A DNA stretch of 64,000 nt from Leptospira kobayashii (GCF_003114835.2 NZ_AP025028.1:3872001-3936000); one strand, 5' to 3'. Counted from the first letter of the stretch, positions 16,622 through 25,843 are shown. Program-made: numbers and translations. Notes: generated by a model not told the origin, from the letters alone.

Positions 16622-17583
16622 TACTTTTTCTCTCCGATCTGTTGAAGGATACGATAAGCAACTTCCAAAGTACGAATGTCCGATTCGCCTTTTACCATTG
16701 GTTCCGCATTTCCTTGGATACAAGCAATGAAATGTTCATGTTCTTGTTTCAAAGGATTGTCTTTGTGAACAAAAATCTTTTCTACGATGGACTCTTGTTT
16801 ATAACGGATTTCCCCTTTTCCCAATTGTGTTGTGGAACTGGCTTGGCGATGAATTTCGATTTCCTGGTTTGTAAAATCCAAAAACAGATAAGAATCTTTT
16901 TGTGAAATATTCAAGGTTCTGATTTTTGCTTGGGAAGCGCGGGACGCATTCAAACTGGCAACGCAACCGTTTGCAAAACGAAGTACAACGCTGGCAACAT
17001 CCTCATGTTTCGAAACGATGGAAGAACCGACTGCTTTTACATCCACCACATCCGATTTGACTAAGTTTAAAACGATATCGATATCATGGATCATCATATC
17101 CAGAACGACTCCCACATCGGAGATTCTGGTATTGAACGGAGCAATCCTTCGTGATTCAATCATCAAAGGGTGTTCTGCGATTTTACCAAGCTCCAAAACG
17201 GCACCATTGAATCTTTCCACATGACCTACTTGCAAAATCAGTTTGTTTGCATTGGCAAGTTCAACCAATTCTTTGGCTTCTTCCACAGTTTGAGAAATCG
17301 GTTTTTCAACTAAAACATGTATCTTTTCGGTTAATGCCTGTTTGGCGATCTTGTGATGTAAAAAAGTCGGGGCCGCGATTACCACGGCATCCACTTCTTT
17401 AAACAAATCCGCTTCGCTTGCAAAAGCTTTCGTTTTGTGTTTTTCTGCGATTTGAGTTGCTCTTTCCGTACTTGCGTCAAAGATACCGATCAATTCGGCA
17501 TCAGATAACATTTTAGCAACATTGACGTGGTACTGGCCCATATGACCCGTACCAATGACTCCTAAGCGGACTTTTTTATCCAT
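16621..17583 (-). CDS. Gfo/Idh/MocA family dehydrogenase, GnnA-like
   Basis: A 320-residue NAD(P)-dependent sugar oxidoreductase. The N-terminal Rossmann motif is GVIGTGHMGQYH (8-19), followed by the family's EKPISQT and VGHVERFNGAV, and the C-terminal substrate domain has DMMIHDIDIVL with its active-site His. The VGHVERFN sequence and length resemble the sugar-nucleotide 3-dehydrogenases, including GnnA, which oxidises UDP-GlcNAc in the lipid A pathway of Leptospira. I do not assign the symbol because no gnnB-like aminotransferase or lpx gene is present. It begins 24 bases after dnaJ and overlaps algH. Confidence 0.85.
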   Translation of the reverse strand: MDKKVRLGVIGTGHMGQYHVNVAKMLSDAELIGIFDASTERATQIAEKHKTKAFASEADLFKEVDAVVIAAPTFLHHKIAKQALTEKIHVLVEKPISQTVEEAKELVELANANKLILQVGHVERFNGAVLELGKIAEHPLMIESRRIAPFNTRISDVGVVLDMMIHDIDIVLNLVKSDVVDVKAVGSSIVSKHEDVASVVLRFANGCVASLNASRASQAKIRTLNISQKDSYLFLDFTNQEIEIHRQASSTTQLGKGEIRYKQESIVEKIFVHKDNPLKQEHEHFIACIQGNAEPMVKGESDIRTLEVAYRILQQIGEKK

Positions 17584-17607
17584 AGATGATCTCAGTTCTC
17601 CAATGTC

Positions 17608-18726
17608 TTACTGGAAAAACAACTTAGATTTTCCACCACTGCCTACCTTTTCCCCGGATTCACGTGCAAATTCTTCCAGAAGTTCCTTTTGTTTTTTGGT
17701 TAATTTTTTAGGAATTTCCACTCGAATGATCACATGTTGGTCCCCTTTTCCATAGGAACCCAAGTAAGGTACTCCATGCCCTTTGAGTCGGAAAACCTGA
17801 CCGCTTTCGGTTCCTTCCGGAATTTTCAATTGGATGGTTTTTCCGTCGATGGAAGGCACTTCGATTTCTCCGCCTAAGCAAGCTAAGGAGAGAGAAATGG
17901 ATTTTTGTACGATTAAGTCGTTTCCTTGTCTTTCAAAAACAGGATGTTTTTTTATATGAGTGACCACATACAAGTCACCATGAGGTCCGCCGTTAGGGCC
18001 GGATTCTCCTTCTCCCGAAACCTTCAATCTACTACCGGATTCAACTCCAGCAGGGATTTTAATATGAATGGTTCGTCTTTTCTCTGTTAGGCCTTCGCCC
18101 TTGCAAGTTTTACAAGGATTGGAAATAATTTTTCCTTTTCCTTTGCAACGAGGGCAAGTGGTTGTTACGCTGAAAAAACCTTGCGTTCTTCGAACTTGAC
18201 CGGCTCCACTGCAATCAGGGCAAACCGTAGGAGAAGATCCTTTCGTAGCTCCGCTTCCGCTGCAATCTACGCAAGTTTCAAGTCTTGGAATTTCAATTTT
18301 ATATTCTTTGCCGAGAGCCGCGTCTTCTAAACTCACTTCCAAGTTATAACGAAGATCGGAACCTCTTTGCGGTCCTGATCTTCTGGAACCTCCGCGGGCC
18401 CCACCGGCACCGCCGAAAAATTCGCTGAATATATCACCGAAGTCTCCAAAGATGTCGGAAAAATCGGTGTAAGCACCTTGACCGAATCCCGGTCCTCCGG
18501 CACCTACACCTGCTTTTCCATATTGATCGTAAGCCGCACGTTTCTGCGGCTCACGTAACACTTCGTAGGCTTCCGTAGCTTCTTTGAATTTTTCTTCAGC
18601 TTCTTTATCACCTTTGTTTTTGTCAGGGTGATATTTTATGGCTAATTTGCGATAGGCGCTCTTGATCTCATCATCAGAAGCACCTTTCGCTACGCCTAAT
18701 ACTTCGTAGTAACTACGGTCGCTCAT
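17608..18726 (-). CDS. dnaJ: Chaperone DnaJ
   Basis: Full-length type I J-protein (372 residues): J domain with YHPDKN (HPD at ~33-35), a Gly/Phe-rich linker (~76-115), four zinc-binding CxxCxGxG repeats ([32 protein letters not shown]) and the C-terminal substrate-binding beta domains. It delivers unfolded clients to DnaK and stimulates its ATPase. It lies 18 bases after dnaK and is therefore expected to be controlled by HrcA at the CIRCE element upstream of hrcA. Confidence 0.98.
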   Translation of the reverse strand: MSDRSYYEVLGVAKGASDDEIKSAYRKLAIKYHPDKNKGDKEAEEKFKEATEAYEVLREPQKRAAYDQYGKAGVGAGGPGFGQGAYTDFSDIFGDFGDIFSEFFGGAGGARGGSRRSGPQRGSDLRYNLEVSLEDAALGKEYKIEIPRLETCVDCSGSGATKGSSPTVCPDCSGAGQVRRTQGFFSVTTTCPRCKGKGKIISNPCKTCKGEGLTEKRRTIHIKIPAGVESGSRLKVSGEGESGPNGGPHGDLYVVTHIKKHPVFERQGNDLIVQKSISLSLACLGGEIEVPSIDGKTIQLKIPEGTESGQVFRLKGHGVPYLGSYGKGDQHVIIRVEIPKKLTKKQKELLEEFARESGEKVGSGGKSKLFFQ

Positions 18727-18744
18727 ATCTCTACTTCGCTCTAT

Positions 18745-20676
18745 TTATTTTTTATCGTCGTCCACTACCGTGTAATCGGCATCCACTACCTTTTCTCCAC
18801 CCGCAGAACTACCGTTATTTGACTCCGGTTGTTCAGCTCCGCCTGCATTCGGCCCAGCTCCCGCTTCCGCACCTTGTGAATAGATCTTTTGGCCGATTTG
18901 CATTGCAATTTGTTGGATAGAGTCACGAGCCGCTTTCATACGTTCGAGATCTCCGGATTCCATTGCTTCACGTCCGCGCTTCACTTCATCGGTTGCACGT
19001 TGTTTTTCGGACTCATCCAATTTGTCAGCGGATTCTGTTACTGTTTTTTCCAGTTGGTAAACAATAGACTCAAGTTCGTTTTTGGTATCCGCAGATTCTC
19101 TTGCTTTTTTGTCTTCTTCCGCATGAGCTTCCGCATCTTTTACCATCTTTTTGATTTCTTCTTCGGATAATCCGGAAGAAGATTCAATACGAATCTTTTG
19201 TTCTTTGCCCGTTCCCAAATCCTTCGCAGAAACATGAACGATACCGTTCGCATCAATATCAAATGTAACTTCGATTTGAGGAACTCCTCTCGGAGCAGAA
19301 GGGATACCTACCAGGTCGAATCTACCGAGTGTGCGGTTGTAACTCGCCATCTCCCTTTCTCCTTGCAATACGTGAACAGAAACAGTTGTTTGGCTGTCTG
19401 CCGCAGTGGAGAATACTTGAGATTTTCTCGTAGGAATGGTAGTATTTCTTTCGATGAGCTTAGTCATTACCCCACCGAGAGTTTCGATACCTAGGGAAAG
19501 CGGAGTCACATCAAGTAGAAGAACATCCGTTACATCTCCTGCAAGAACTCCACCTTGGATCGCTGCACCTACCGCAACTACCTCATCAGGATTTACTGAT
19601 TTGTTCGGATCTTTTCCGAAAATCTCTTTTACCAATGCTTGAACCGCAGGGATTCGTGTAGAACCACCGACCAGGATCACTTCATCAATTTCGCTGGCAC
19701 TGAGCCCCGCATCACGAAGAGCGTTCAAACAAGGATTACGAGTTTTTTCAACAAGCGCTTTTGTAATATCGTCAAACTTTGCTTTGGTGAGAGTCATATC
19801 CAAATGTTTCGGACCGGACGCATCCGCAGTGATAAACGGAAGATTGATCTGAGTGGAAGTTGTTCCGGAAAGTTCAATCTTAGCTTTTTCAGCCGCTTCT
19901 TTCAAACGTTGAACGGTATTTTTATCACCTGAAATATCGATGCCAGTTTGTTTTTTGAACTCGTCAATCAACCACTGCATTACTACGTTATCAAAGTCGT
20001 CCCCACCCAAGTGAGTATCACCGTTTGTGGATTTTACTTCAAAGACTCCGTCCCCAAGCTCGAGGATAGATACGTCGAAAGTTCCACCACCTAAGTCATA
20101 CACTGCGATCTTTGCGTTGGTTTTTTTCTTATCGAAACCGTAAGCAAGTGCGGCAGCGGTTGGTTCGTTGATGATCCTTTCCACTTCCAATCCTGCAATA
20201 CGACCCGCATCTTTCGTAGCTTGTCTTTGTTCGTCATTGAAATAAGCCGGAACGGTTACAACCGCCTTCTTTACTTCATGACCTAGAAAGTCTTCTGCAG
20301 TTTTCTTCATCTTTTGAAGAATACGTGCTGAAATTTCCTGTGGTGTGAATTCGCCTGATACAGTTTCGAATTTCACTCCGTCGTTTCCGGCACGGATGAT
20401 TTTGTAAGATACCATCTTTGCTTCATCACCGGTCTCATTGAATCTGCGACCGATAAATCTTTTCGCAGAACGAATTGTATTCGCTGCATTCGTAATGGAC
20501 TGGTTCTTCGCAAATTGACCAACAATGGTTTCACCCTTTGCCGTATATGCAACGATGGAAGGAGTCGTTCTCGCACCTTCGGAGTTTTGGATCACAACAG
20601 GATCTCCACCCTCCATTACAGCAACACATGAGTTAGTTGTTCCTAAATCGATTCCTATGATTTTTTCTTTGGACAT
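18745..20676 (-). CDS. dnaK: Chaperone DnaK (Hsp70)
   Basis: A 643-residue Hsp70 with [14 protein letters not shown] at the N-terminus, the phosphate loops [14 protein letters not shown] and [13 protein letters not shown], the linker [19 protein letters not shown] and a helical lid. The C-terminus is Gly/Ala/Glu-rich and ends in an acidic tail. It is the ATP-driven core of the DnaK-DnaJ-GrpE folding machine in the cytoplasm. It sits 28 bases after grpE in the order hrcA-grpE-dnaK-dnaJ, with no separate CIRCE in front. Confidence 0.99.
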   Translation of the reverse strand: MSKEKIIGIDLGTTNSCVAVMEGGDPVVIQNSEGARTTPSIVAYTAKGETIVGQFAKNQSITNAANTIRSAKRFIGRRFNETGDEAKMVSYKIIRAGNDGVKFETVSGEFTPQEISARILQKMKKTAEDFLGHEVKKAVVTVPAYFNDEQRQATKDAGRIAGLEVERIINEPTAAALAYGFDKKKTNAKIAVYDLGGGTFDVSILELGDGVFEVKSTNGDTHLGGDDFDNVVMQWLIDEFKKQTGIDISGDKNTVQRLKEAAEKAKIELSGTTSTQINLPFITADASGPKHLDMTLTKAKFDDITKALVEKTRNPCLNALRDAGLSASEIDEVILVGGSTRIPAVQALVKEIFGKDPNKSVNPDEVVAVGAAIQGGVLAGDVTDVLLLDVTPLSLGIETLGGVMTKLIERNTTIPTRKSQVFSTAADSQTTVSVHVLQGEREMASYNRTLGRFDLVGIPSAPRGVPQIEVTFDIDANGIVHVSAKDLGTGKEQKIRIESSSGLSEEEIKKMVKDAEAHAEEDKKARESADTKNELESIVYQLEKTVTESADKLDESEKQRATDEVKRGREAMESGDLERMKAARDSIQQIAMQIGQKIYSQGAEAGAGPNAGGAEQPESNNGSSAGGEKVVDADYTVVDDDKK

Positions 20677-20704
20677 GGTCTTCTCTCCTTATTTCCTATT
20701 AATA

Positions 20705-21301
20705 TTAACTTTGTGGTTTTCCCACTTTCACTCTTGCGGGACGGATGGATTGTTTTGACTCCCCATCTTCCTGATAATAACCCATTTGATAGGTTTCTAT
20801 CACGATTTCTTCCGTATACTCCGCACTCTCTTCAGATACTATTGCTTCCATAAACATCGGATCGAAAGGAGTTCCTTTTGGATCCAGTCTTTTGATTCCT
20901 TCCCGATCCAAAACGGAAATAAATTCCTTTTGAACCATAAGAATTCCGTCAACAAATGCTTTTACTTCAGGCGTTGGATTGGTAACGTTTGTTACTCGTT
21001 CCAGATTGTCCAATGCTCCGAGAAAACTTTCCGCAAATTTCTTAATCGAATCTTTGCGGGCATTCAAAAGATCGTTTGCAGTTCTGCGTTTGTAGTTTTG
21101 AAATTCCGCTCTTTCTCTGAGCCAGGAATCTTTCAAAGTATCGATCTCTTTTTTTGCCTTTTCCAATTCCAAATCCGCAACATTTCCTTGAGTGGATTGT
21201 GTATCCTCATTCAATTCGGCTTTCGCTTCATCGGAGACGGCCTGTCCGTTTGTTTCCGGTTGGAAACCTTCCTGTTCTAATGTTTCATTGGTTTCTGCCA
21301 T
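20705..21301 (-). CDS. grpE: Nucleotide exchange factor GrpE
   Basis: A 198-residue GrpE with an acidic, low-complexity N-terminus (~1-50), a long coiled coil (~55-105, including RERAEFQNYKRRT) and the C-terminal beta domain with GYYQEDGESKQSIRPARVKV. It releases ADP from DnaK. It starts 13 bases after hrcA and ends 28 bases before dnaK. The N-terminal acidic stretch is somewhat longer than in E. coli GrpE but ordinary for the family. Confidence 0.97.
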   Translation of the reverse strand: MAETNETLEQEGFQPETNGQAVSDEAKAELNEDTQSTQGNVADLELEKAKKEIDTLKDSWLRERAEFQNYKRRTANDLLNARKDSIKKFAESFLGALDNLERVTNVTNPTPEVKAFVDGILMVQKEFISVLDREGIKRLDPKGTPFDPMFMEAIVSEESAEYTEEIVIETYQMGYYQEDGESKQSIRPARVKVGKPQS

Positions 21302-21314
21302 TTCTCCTCCTAAT

Positions 21315-22346
21315 TTAACGACTTAATTTTGTAATCATTTCAGAAACTAATTTGGATGTGAATTCCAAGAGTGGTAAAGTCTTGTTATAATTCATCCTCT
21401 GCGGTCCTATGATTCCCATAGAACCGATTCTTTTTTCACCCATACGATAATTCGTCGTGATGATTGTCACACCACCTAACTTCGTATCTCCTTCCTGACC
21501 GATGATGGTATAAACTCCATCCATCGGGACATGTTCCGTGAAAAAATTCCGTAAAAAATGTTTTTCATCAAATAGATGAAGAATATTTTCCAAATGATCT
21601 TCCTCGTCTTTGAAGTTCTCATATAGATTTTTCAATCCGTCTATATAGAGATTGTCTCCAACCATACTTTCGGTACCCATCGCACGGGCAATGGAAGGTG
21701 CCAATTGCACAAAATCTTCCGGTCCGTCTTTTCTCATCATCATCTGGGGAATGAGATTGTTCTGGACTTCGTGAACATCAAAACCTTTCACATTATCATT
21801 CATATAACGGGAAATCTGATAAAGAGTTTCCTGCGAAATATGATGATCGAAAAAAATATTTCTGTTCAATACGGTACCTGACCGCATAACAAGAATCATA
21901 AGAACTTCGTTTCCATTTACATGGATAAGTTCTATATGTTTCAAAGTATCAAGCGAACCTTCCGGACCAAGCACGACACTCGCACTTTGCGAAAGCGACG
22001 CCAGTACCTTGGAAGTAGCTATCAACACTTGATCCAAACGGAATTGCATCTTAAGATACTCTTCCTGGATTCTTTGTTTTTCCTTAATCGTAAGCTCAAA
22101 AAGAGTTACGAGGCTATCTACATAGAACCTGTATCCTCGTTCCGTAGGAACTCGTCCCCCGGAAGTATGACGTGCCACCACGAAACCCATATCTTCCAAC
22201 TCTGCAAGAGAGGACCTGATGGTAGCGGGTGAAAGGCCAATGTCATATTTTTCGGAAAGGGTTTTCGAACCAACGGCCCGATTGTCCGAAACAAACTCCT
22301 CAACGAGGGCTTTCAAAATGACTCTATGTCTTGGTGAAAGATCCAT
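21315..22346 (-). CDS. hrcA: Heat-inducible transcription repressor HrcA
   Basis: A 343-residue HrcA: an N-terminal winged helix (LSPRHRVILKALVEEFV, YDIGLSPATIRSSLAELEDMGFV, HTSGGRVPTERGYRFYVD) followed by the GAF-like dimerisation and inserted regions, ending with GVTIITTNYRMGEKRIGSMGIIGPQRMNY-type sequence. HrcA binds CIRCE and represses class I heat-shock genes; its own operator lies 20 bases upstream of the start codon, so it is autoregulated. It is the first gene of a unit that runs through grpE, dnaK, dnaJ, the GnnA-like gene, algH and probably the SDR gene. Confidence 0.97.
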   Translation of the reverse strand: MDLSPRHRVILKALVEEFVSDNRAVGSKTLSEKYDIGLSPATIRSSLAELEDMGFVVARHTSGGRVPTERGYRFYVDSLVTLFELTIKEKQRIQEEYLKMQFRLDQVLIATSKVLASLSQSASVVLGPEGSLDTLKHIELIHVNGNEVLMILVMRSGTVLNRNIFFDHHISQETLYQISRYMNDNVKGFDVHEVQNNLIPQMMMRKDGPEDFVQLAPSIARAMGTESMVGDNLYIDGLKNLYENFKDEEDHLENILHLFDEKHFLRNFFTEHVPMDGVYTIIGQEGDTKLGGVTIITTNYRMGEKRIGSMGIIGPQRMNYNKTLPLLEFTSKLVSEMITKLSR

Positions 22347-22366
22347 ACTTTGTTTCTATCTCTTTT

Positions 22367-22393
22367 TTAGCACTCTGTTCATTAGAGTGCTAA
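22367..22393 (-). promoter_or_regulatory. CIRCE element (HrcA operator)
   Basis: A perfect consensus CIRCE: TTAGCACTC, nine bases, GAGTGCTAA. It lies 20 bases before the hrcA start codon and just downstream of a promoter-like pair, so bound HrcA would block transcription of the whole chaperone operon. This is the established operator of HrcA. Confidence 0.97.
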
Positions 22394-22404
22394 AATATAC
22401 TAAA

Positions 22405-22433
22405 AGTTTATGGAAACCTATGTTTTTGGTCAA
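22405..22433 (-). promoter_or_regulatory. Candidate promoter of the hrcA operon
   Basis: On the minus strand TTGACC (22428-22433) and TAAACT (22405-22410) are separated by 17 bases, a good sigma-70-like arrangement. Transcription would begin a few bases before the CIRCE element. A TATATT closer to CIRCE is an alternative -10. The pair was picked by eye. Confidence 0.5.
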
Positions 22434-22530
22434 GCAAGTACTAAAAAAATGGAGCAGTCTCCCCCATTCAGTGCTATTTCTTTGAAAATTTTCCGTTTTC
22501 ATCTATAAAAACATACTGGACGAAGGAAAG

Positions 22531-22542
22531 TGTATATACACG
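22531..22542. promoter_or_regulatory. Palindromic operator in front of the MarR gene
   Basis: GTGTATATACAC is a perfect 12-base palindrome located 21 bases before the marR-type start codon. The same 12 bases recur before the thiolase gene at 23522-23533, which points to the binding site of the MarR-family protein encoded here. Confidence 0.7.
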
Positions 22543-22563
22543 CTTGATCCAAAGGGGATTCAG

Positions 22564-23010
22564 ATGAATTTCTCAAAACACGATTTGGAAGCGATGGGCC
22601 GGGTTTGTCTCAACTTCAACTTACGAAAAACCACCCGGCTCATTACTTCTTACTATGACCTACTCCTCAAACCGAGCGGGATCAGAATCACTCAGTTTAC
22701 AATACTTCTGAGTATTGCCCATCAGATGGAATGCAGCATCACCGACTTAAACAGAATTACCGACATTGACCGGACCACTTTGCAACGAAGCCTCGAAATT
22801 TTGCGCAGAGACGGCCTAGTTCAAATTGAAAAAGCGGAATCAGGTAACGTACGCTCTGTTTCTCTTTCAAAAAAGGGAGAGAAAAAACTGGAAGAAACCA
22901 TCGACCTTTGGAAGAAGGCACAAGCCCATATGGAAAAGGAATTGGGAAAAGAAAAATTAAATACCGGCTTACGACTATTACATGAAATCAGAAAGGCTGT
23001 GCCGGAATAA
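22564..23010 (+). CDS. MarR-family transcriptional regulator
   Basis: A 148-residue winged-helix protein of the MarR type: helix 1 region (VCLNFNLRKTTRLITSYYDLLLKPSGIRITQFTILL-like sequence), DNA-recognition helix DIDRTTLQRSLEILRRDGLV (~66-85) and a charged wing followed by the C-terminal dimerisation helix. AGGGG precedes the ATG. The identical palindrome before its own gene and before the thiolase gene suggests it represses itself and the thiolase. The ligand is unknown; a fatty acid or acyl-CoA signal would fit the target but is inference. Confidence 0.9.
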   Translation: MNFSKHDLEAMGRVCLNFNLRKTTRLITSYYDLLLKPSGIRITQFTILLSIAHQMECSITDLNRITDIDRTTLQRSLEILRRDGLVQIEKAESGNVRSVSLSKKGEKKLEETIDLWKKAQAHMEKELGKEKLNTGLRLLHEIRKAVPE

Positions 23011-23017
23011 GACATCA

Positions 23018-23488
23018 ATGGAAATACGATTTGCCGAAAAAGAAGACCTGGAACAGATCATAACTTTGTTTCGAGAAACGGTTTTGGCCATCAGTAGAAA
23101 CGATTATAATTCCGAACAATTATCAGCTTGGGCAAACAGATCCGATTCCAAAGATTTATGGCTTCGAAGAATATCGGAACAATATTTCATACTTTGCTAT
23201 AAAGGAAACGATCTGGTCGGATTTGCTTCTCTAAAGGATGACGATTATGTGGATCTTTTATTTGTTCATCACAAAAGTCAGGGCAAAGGTATCGGAAAAT
23301 TATTACTCAATACTTTGACAGATCATGTCCAATCATTAGGTGGAAAATCAATAAAGTCTCATGTAAGCAAAACTGCCAAACCTTTATTTGAAACATTAGG
23401 ATATAAGGTTGTTTCACCCAATATTGTCAGGATCGGTGAAGTAGAACTTACCAATTACCTGATGAAAAAAGAAATGATCGAGAATTAA
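23018..23488 (+). CDS. GNAT-family N-acetyltransferase
   Basis: A 156-residue GNAT protein beginning MEIRFAEKEDL; the frame is open from 22982 inside the MarR gene, but the fold starts here, 7 bases after the MarR stop. Motif A with the acetyl-CoA pyrophosphate loop is HHKSQGKGIGKLLLNTL (~86-102), preceded by the DDYVDLLFV strand and followed by KPLFETLGYKVV. It acetylates an amine on an unknown small molecule or protein. No clear Shine-Dalgarno is seen, so it may depend on coupling to the MarR gene. Confidence 0.85.
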   Translation: MEIRFAEKEDLEQIITLFRETVLAISRNDYNSEQLSAWANRSDSKDLWLRRISEQYFILCYKGNDLVGFASLKDDDYVDLLFVHHKSQGKGIGKLLLNTLTDHVQSLGGKSIKSHVSKTAKPLFETLGYKVVSPNIVRIGEVELTNYLMKKEMIEN

Positions 23489-23519
23489 ACAAAGTGAAAA
23501 ATAAAAAAATTTCGTTAAA

Positions 23520-23535
23520 TAGTGTATATACACTA
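23520..23535. promoter_or_regulatory. Palindromic operator in front of the thiolase gene
   Basis: TAGTGTATATACACTA is a perfect 16-base palindrome containing the same GTGTATATACAC core as the site before the MarR gene. It ends 13 bases before the thiolase ATG, overlapping a probable -10 region and directly abutting the AAGGAG ribosome-binding site, a position suited to repression. Confidence 0.72.
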
Positions 23536-23548
23536 TAAAGGAGACAAT

Positions 23549-24721
23549 ATGGTAGTAATCGTTGAAGGAGCTCGGACTCCTTTTGGCAAATTCGGAGGAG
23601 CTTTGAAAGATTTCACATCTGCGGAACTCGCTCTCATTTCCGCAAAAGAAGCGATCAAACGTTCCGGTGTGGATGCAAAAGAAATCGAAGAATCCGTTTA
23701 TGGAAATGTGATCCAAGATTATTCCAATTCCGCATATCTAGCCAGACATGTTGCGCTGAATGCCGGTTTGGCGGAAAGTTCTTCCGCATTGGTGGTCAAT
23801 CGATTGTGTGGATCGGGATTGGAAGCGATTATATCCGGCGCAAGGAAAATTAGCACAGGAGAAAGTTCTCTGATCTTAGCCGGAGGAACCGAATCCATGA
23901 GCAATGCTCCTATGGTTGCAAAGAATGCAAGATGGGGAGGCAAATACGGAGATAGTGTTTTGGAAGATTATCTGGCACACAGTTTGATTGATAGTCTGTA
24001 TCAATCCCCCATGGGCATGACTGCCGAAAACATCTCTTCCCATTATAAAATTTCCCGAGAAGAACAAGATGAATGGGCCGGTATTTCCCAAGTCCGTGCG
24101 GAAGCCGCAAAGAATAATGGAATCCTTGGAGAAGAAATCATTCCTGTTACTTTAAAATCCAAAAAAGCGGAATTGTTTTCTCACGATGAACACATCCGAG
24201 GCGAATCTTGTGTAGGCCAATTGAAATCCCTTCGCCCTGCTTTCACAGAGAACGGAACCGTTACCGCTGGAAATGCGTCGGGAATCAATGACGGTGCGGG
24301 ATCGGTGATTTTGGCTTCCGATTCTTATGCAAAAGTTTCCAATTTAAAGCCTTTGGCGAAGATTCTAGGTTATGCGGTAGTCGGTTGTGATCCGAAAATG
24401 ATGGGATTGGGTCCGATCTATGCGATTCCAAAAGCTTTAAAACAAGCGGGGCTTTCGCAGAAAGACATCGACCTTTTCGAAATCAATGAAGCCTATAGCG
24501 TACAAGCTTTGGCAATCATGAAGGAATTGGGCTTGGATAAAAACAAAACGAATGTAAACGGTGGAGCGGTTGCAATAGGTCATCCCCTCGGTGCCAGCGG
24601 AACCAGAGTTACTTTGACTCTTGCTTACGAATTGAGAAGGAAAAATTTAAAATACGGAGTTGCTTCTCTTTGCATCGGAGGAGGACAAGGAATTGCGATC
24701 GTAATTGAAAACTCGAATTGA
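23549..24721 (+). CDS. Thiolase family acetyl-CoA acyltransferase
   Basis: The start chosen is the ATG at 23549 (MVVIVEGARTPFG), 9 bases after AAGGAG; the frame opens 9 codons earlier inside the operator. The 390-residue protein has the thiolase landmarks: nucleophile Cys in NRLCGSGLEA (~85-94), [20 protein letters not shown] with the active-site His, and CIGGGQGI with the second catalytic Cys near the C-terminus. It either condenses two acetyl-CoA or cleaves 3-ketoacyl-CoA. A second thiolase is encoded at 36158-37375. The operator before it suggests control by the adjacent MarR protein. Confidence 0.93.
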   Translation: MVVIVEGARTPFGKFGGALKDFTSAELALISAKEAIKRSGVDAKEIEESVYGNVIQDYSNSAYLARHVALNAGLAESSSALVVNRLCGSGLEAIISGARKISTGESSLILAGGTESMSNAPMVAKNARWGGKYGDSVLEDYLAHSLIDSLYQSPMGMTAENISSHYKISREEQDEWAGISQVRAEAAKNNGILGEEIIPVTLKSKKAELFSHDEHIRGESCVGQLKSLRPAFTENGTVTAGNASGINDGAGSVILASDSYAKVSNLKPLAKILGYAVVGCDPKMMGLGPIYAIPKALKQAGLSQKDIDLFEINEAYSVQALAIMKELGLDKNKTNVNGGAVAIGHPLGASGTRVTLTLAYELRRKNLKYGVASLCIGGGQGIAIVIENSN

Positions 24722-24748
24722 AATTTAAAATAAAACCTCACTAAAACC

Positions 24749-24820
24749 GGGTGTTATTCTATCCGCGAACAAATTTCAAAAAGAAATTAGTTTCTTTTTG
24801 AAAACGGAAAGGTAACACCC
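24749..24820. repeat. Two-layer inverted repeat between thiolase and HxlR genes
   Basis: The inner hairpin is perfect over 13 pairs, TTTCAAAAAGAAA (24774-24786) and TTTCTTTTTGAAA (24791-24803), with loop TTAG. An outer pair, GGGTGTTA (24749-24756) and TAACACCC (24813-24820), encloses it. It follows the thiolase stop by 27 bases and could be a bidirectional terminator, though no T-tract follows the outer stem. Confidence 0.65.
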
Positions 24821-24828
24821 AAATAGTT

Positions 24829-24845
24829 ACTTGTATTATGATAGT
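24829..24845. promoter_or_regulatory. Candidate HxlR operator before its own gene
   Basis: ACTTGTATTATGATAGT matches the box between the MaoC-like and MFS genes (25859-25875) at 14 of 17 positions. It ends 20 bases before the HxlR start codon. A further inverted repeat AGTTAT-N6-ATAACT overlaps it at 24843-24860. Confidence 0.6.
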
Positions 24846-24865
24846 TATTTTATTATAACTGAGTT

Positions 24866-25402
24866 ATGAAGCGTAAAAGTTTTGGGAATATGCAATGCCC
24901 TGTAGCCCGCAGTTTGGAATTGGTAGGTGAATGGTGGAGCATTTTGATTTTAAGAGATGCAATGCATGGGCTCACCCGGTTCGACGAATTTGAAAAGAGT
25001 TTGGAAATCGCACCGAATATGTTAACCAGACGGCTTACATCTTTGGTAGACTCCGGGTTATTGGAACGAAAACAATACCAATCCAATCCTCCCCGTTATG
25101 AATACATTCTTACGAAAAAAGGCAAAGACTTCCGGCCCGTGCTCATAGCTTTGCTTGCCTGGGGCAATCAATACTTGGCTCCCGAAGGTAAGGCAGTCAT
25201 TCTGGTAGATTCGGATTCGGAAGCAGTCATTGACCCCATTCTTGTAGACAAACACACAAAAAAACCACTAACAAGGATTAGTTCTAAATTCGTGCCGGGA
25301 CCTGTGGCAAATCAGAATACGATCGCCCGAATCAATTTTGCAAATGATAGAAAATCCAAAAAAGCAAAAAGAAAATTAAGCGGGTCTTCTGGGAACGTAT
25401 AG
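24866..25402 (+). CDS. HxlR-family transcriptional regulator
   Basis: A 178-residue winged-helix protein with the HxlR pattern: CPVARSLELVGEWWSILILRD near the N-terminus (Cys11 is the residue that senses aldehydes, quinones or oxidants in some relatives), FDEFEKSLEIAPNMLTRRL recognition helix, and YILTKKGKDFRPVLIALLAWGNQ. The C-terminal ~60 residues are an extra basic tail. The 17-base box before it recurs in the divergent promoter of the next two genes, so it probably controls them. Its end overlaps the MaoC-like gene by 27 bases. Confidence 0.9.
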   Translation: MKRKSFGNMQCPVARSLELVGEWWSILILRDAMHGLTRFDEFEKSLEIAPNMLTRRLTSLVDSGLLERKQYQSNPPRYEYILTKKGKDFRPVLIALLAWGNQYLAPEGKAVILVDSDSEAVIDPILVDKHTKKPLTRISSKFVPGPVANQNTIARINFANDRKSKKAKRKLSGSSGNV

Positions 25403-25843
25403 TTTTGCGATAAACAACTGAACCACTTTCCCGTTTTGATTTCTGGTTTTACTTCGAAGTTTTACAATTCCCTGATCGGAACGGGCACCGGAAGGAATGA
25501 TTTCTATCACTTCGCTTTCTACTTGTAACGTATCTCCCGGACGTGTGGGACGCGGCCAACTGATCTCTCCGCCCATTCCTACAATTCCGCCTTTGATTAG
25601 TTTTCCATTTCCAACTAACAAACGCATTGTGATAGAAGCGGTATGCCATCCACTGGCAGCAAGTCCTCCGAATAAGGAATCTTTCGCCAAAGAATCGTCC
25701 AAATGAAAATCCTGAGGATCGTATTTGCCCGCAAATTCCTTGATCTCTTCTTCCGAAACAACGTAAGACTCGCTTAATAATTTTCTACCTAAAGACAAAT
25801 CTTCCAAATACAACCCTTCTTCCGCTATTTTGCCATTGACCAT
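25376..25843 (-). CDS. MaoC-like hot-dog dehydratase
   Basis: The start taken is the ATG at 25843, with AAGGGGG upstream, giving 155 residues; the frame runs to 26044 across the neighbouring promoter and MFS gene, which is not credible. The hot-dog hydratase motif is visible as FAGKYDPQDFHLDD (~32-45), with Asp and His at the active-site spacing, and GLAASGWHTASITMRLLV follows. Such enzymes hydrate trans-2-enoyl-CoA or related CoA thioesters. It is divergent from the MFS gene and shares a candidate HxlR-controlled promoter region with it. Confidence 0.88.
   Translation of the reverse strand: MVNGKIAEEGLYLEDLSLGRKLLSESYVVSEEEIKEFAGKYDPQDFHLDDSLAKDSLFGGLAASGWHTASITMRLLVGNGKLIKGGIVGMGGEISWPRPTRPGDTLQVESEVIEIIPSGARSDQGIVKLRSKTRNQNGKVVQLFIAKLYVPRRPA

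Noticed and set aside
16622..16723. N-terminal extension of AlgH
   Set aside because: It is rich in Cys, Arg and Ser, unlike the family, and lies wholly within the upstream dehydrogenase gene; the TAATG junction start fits better.
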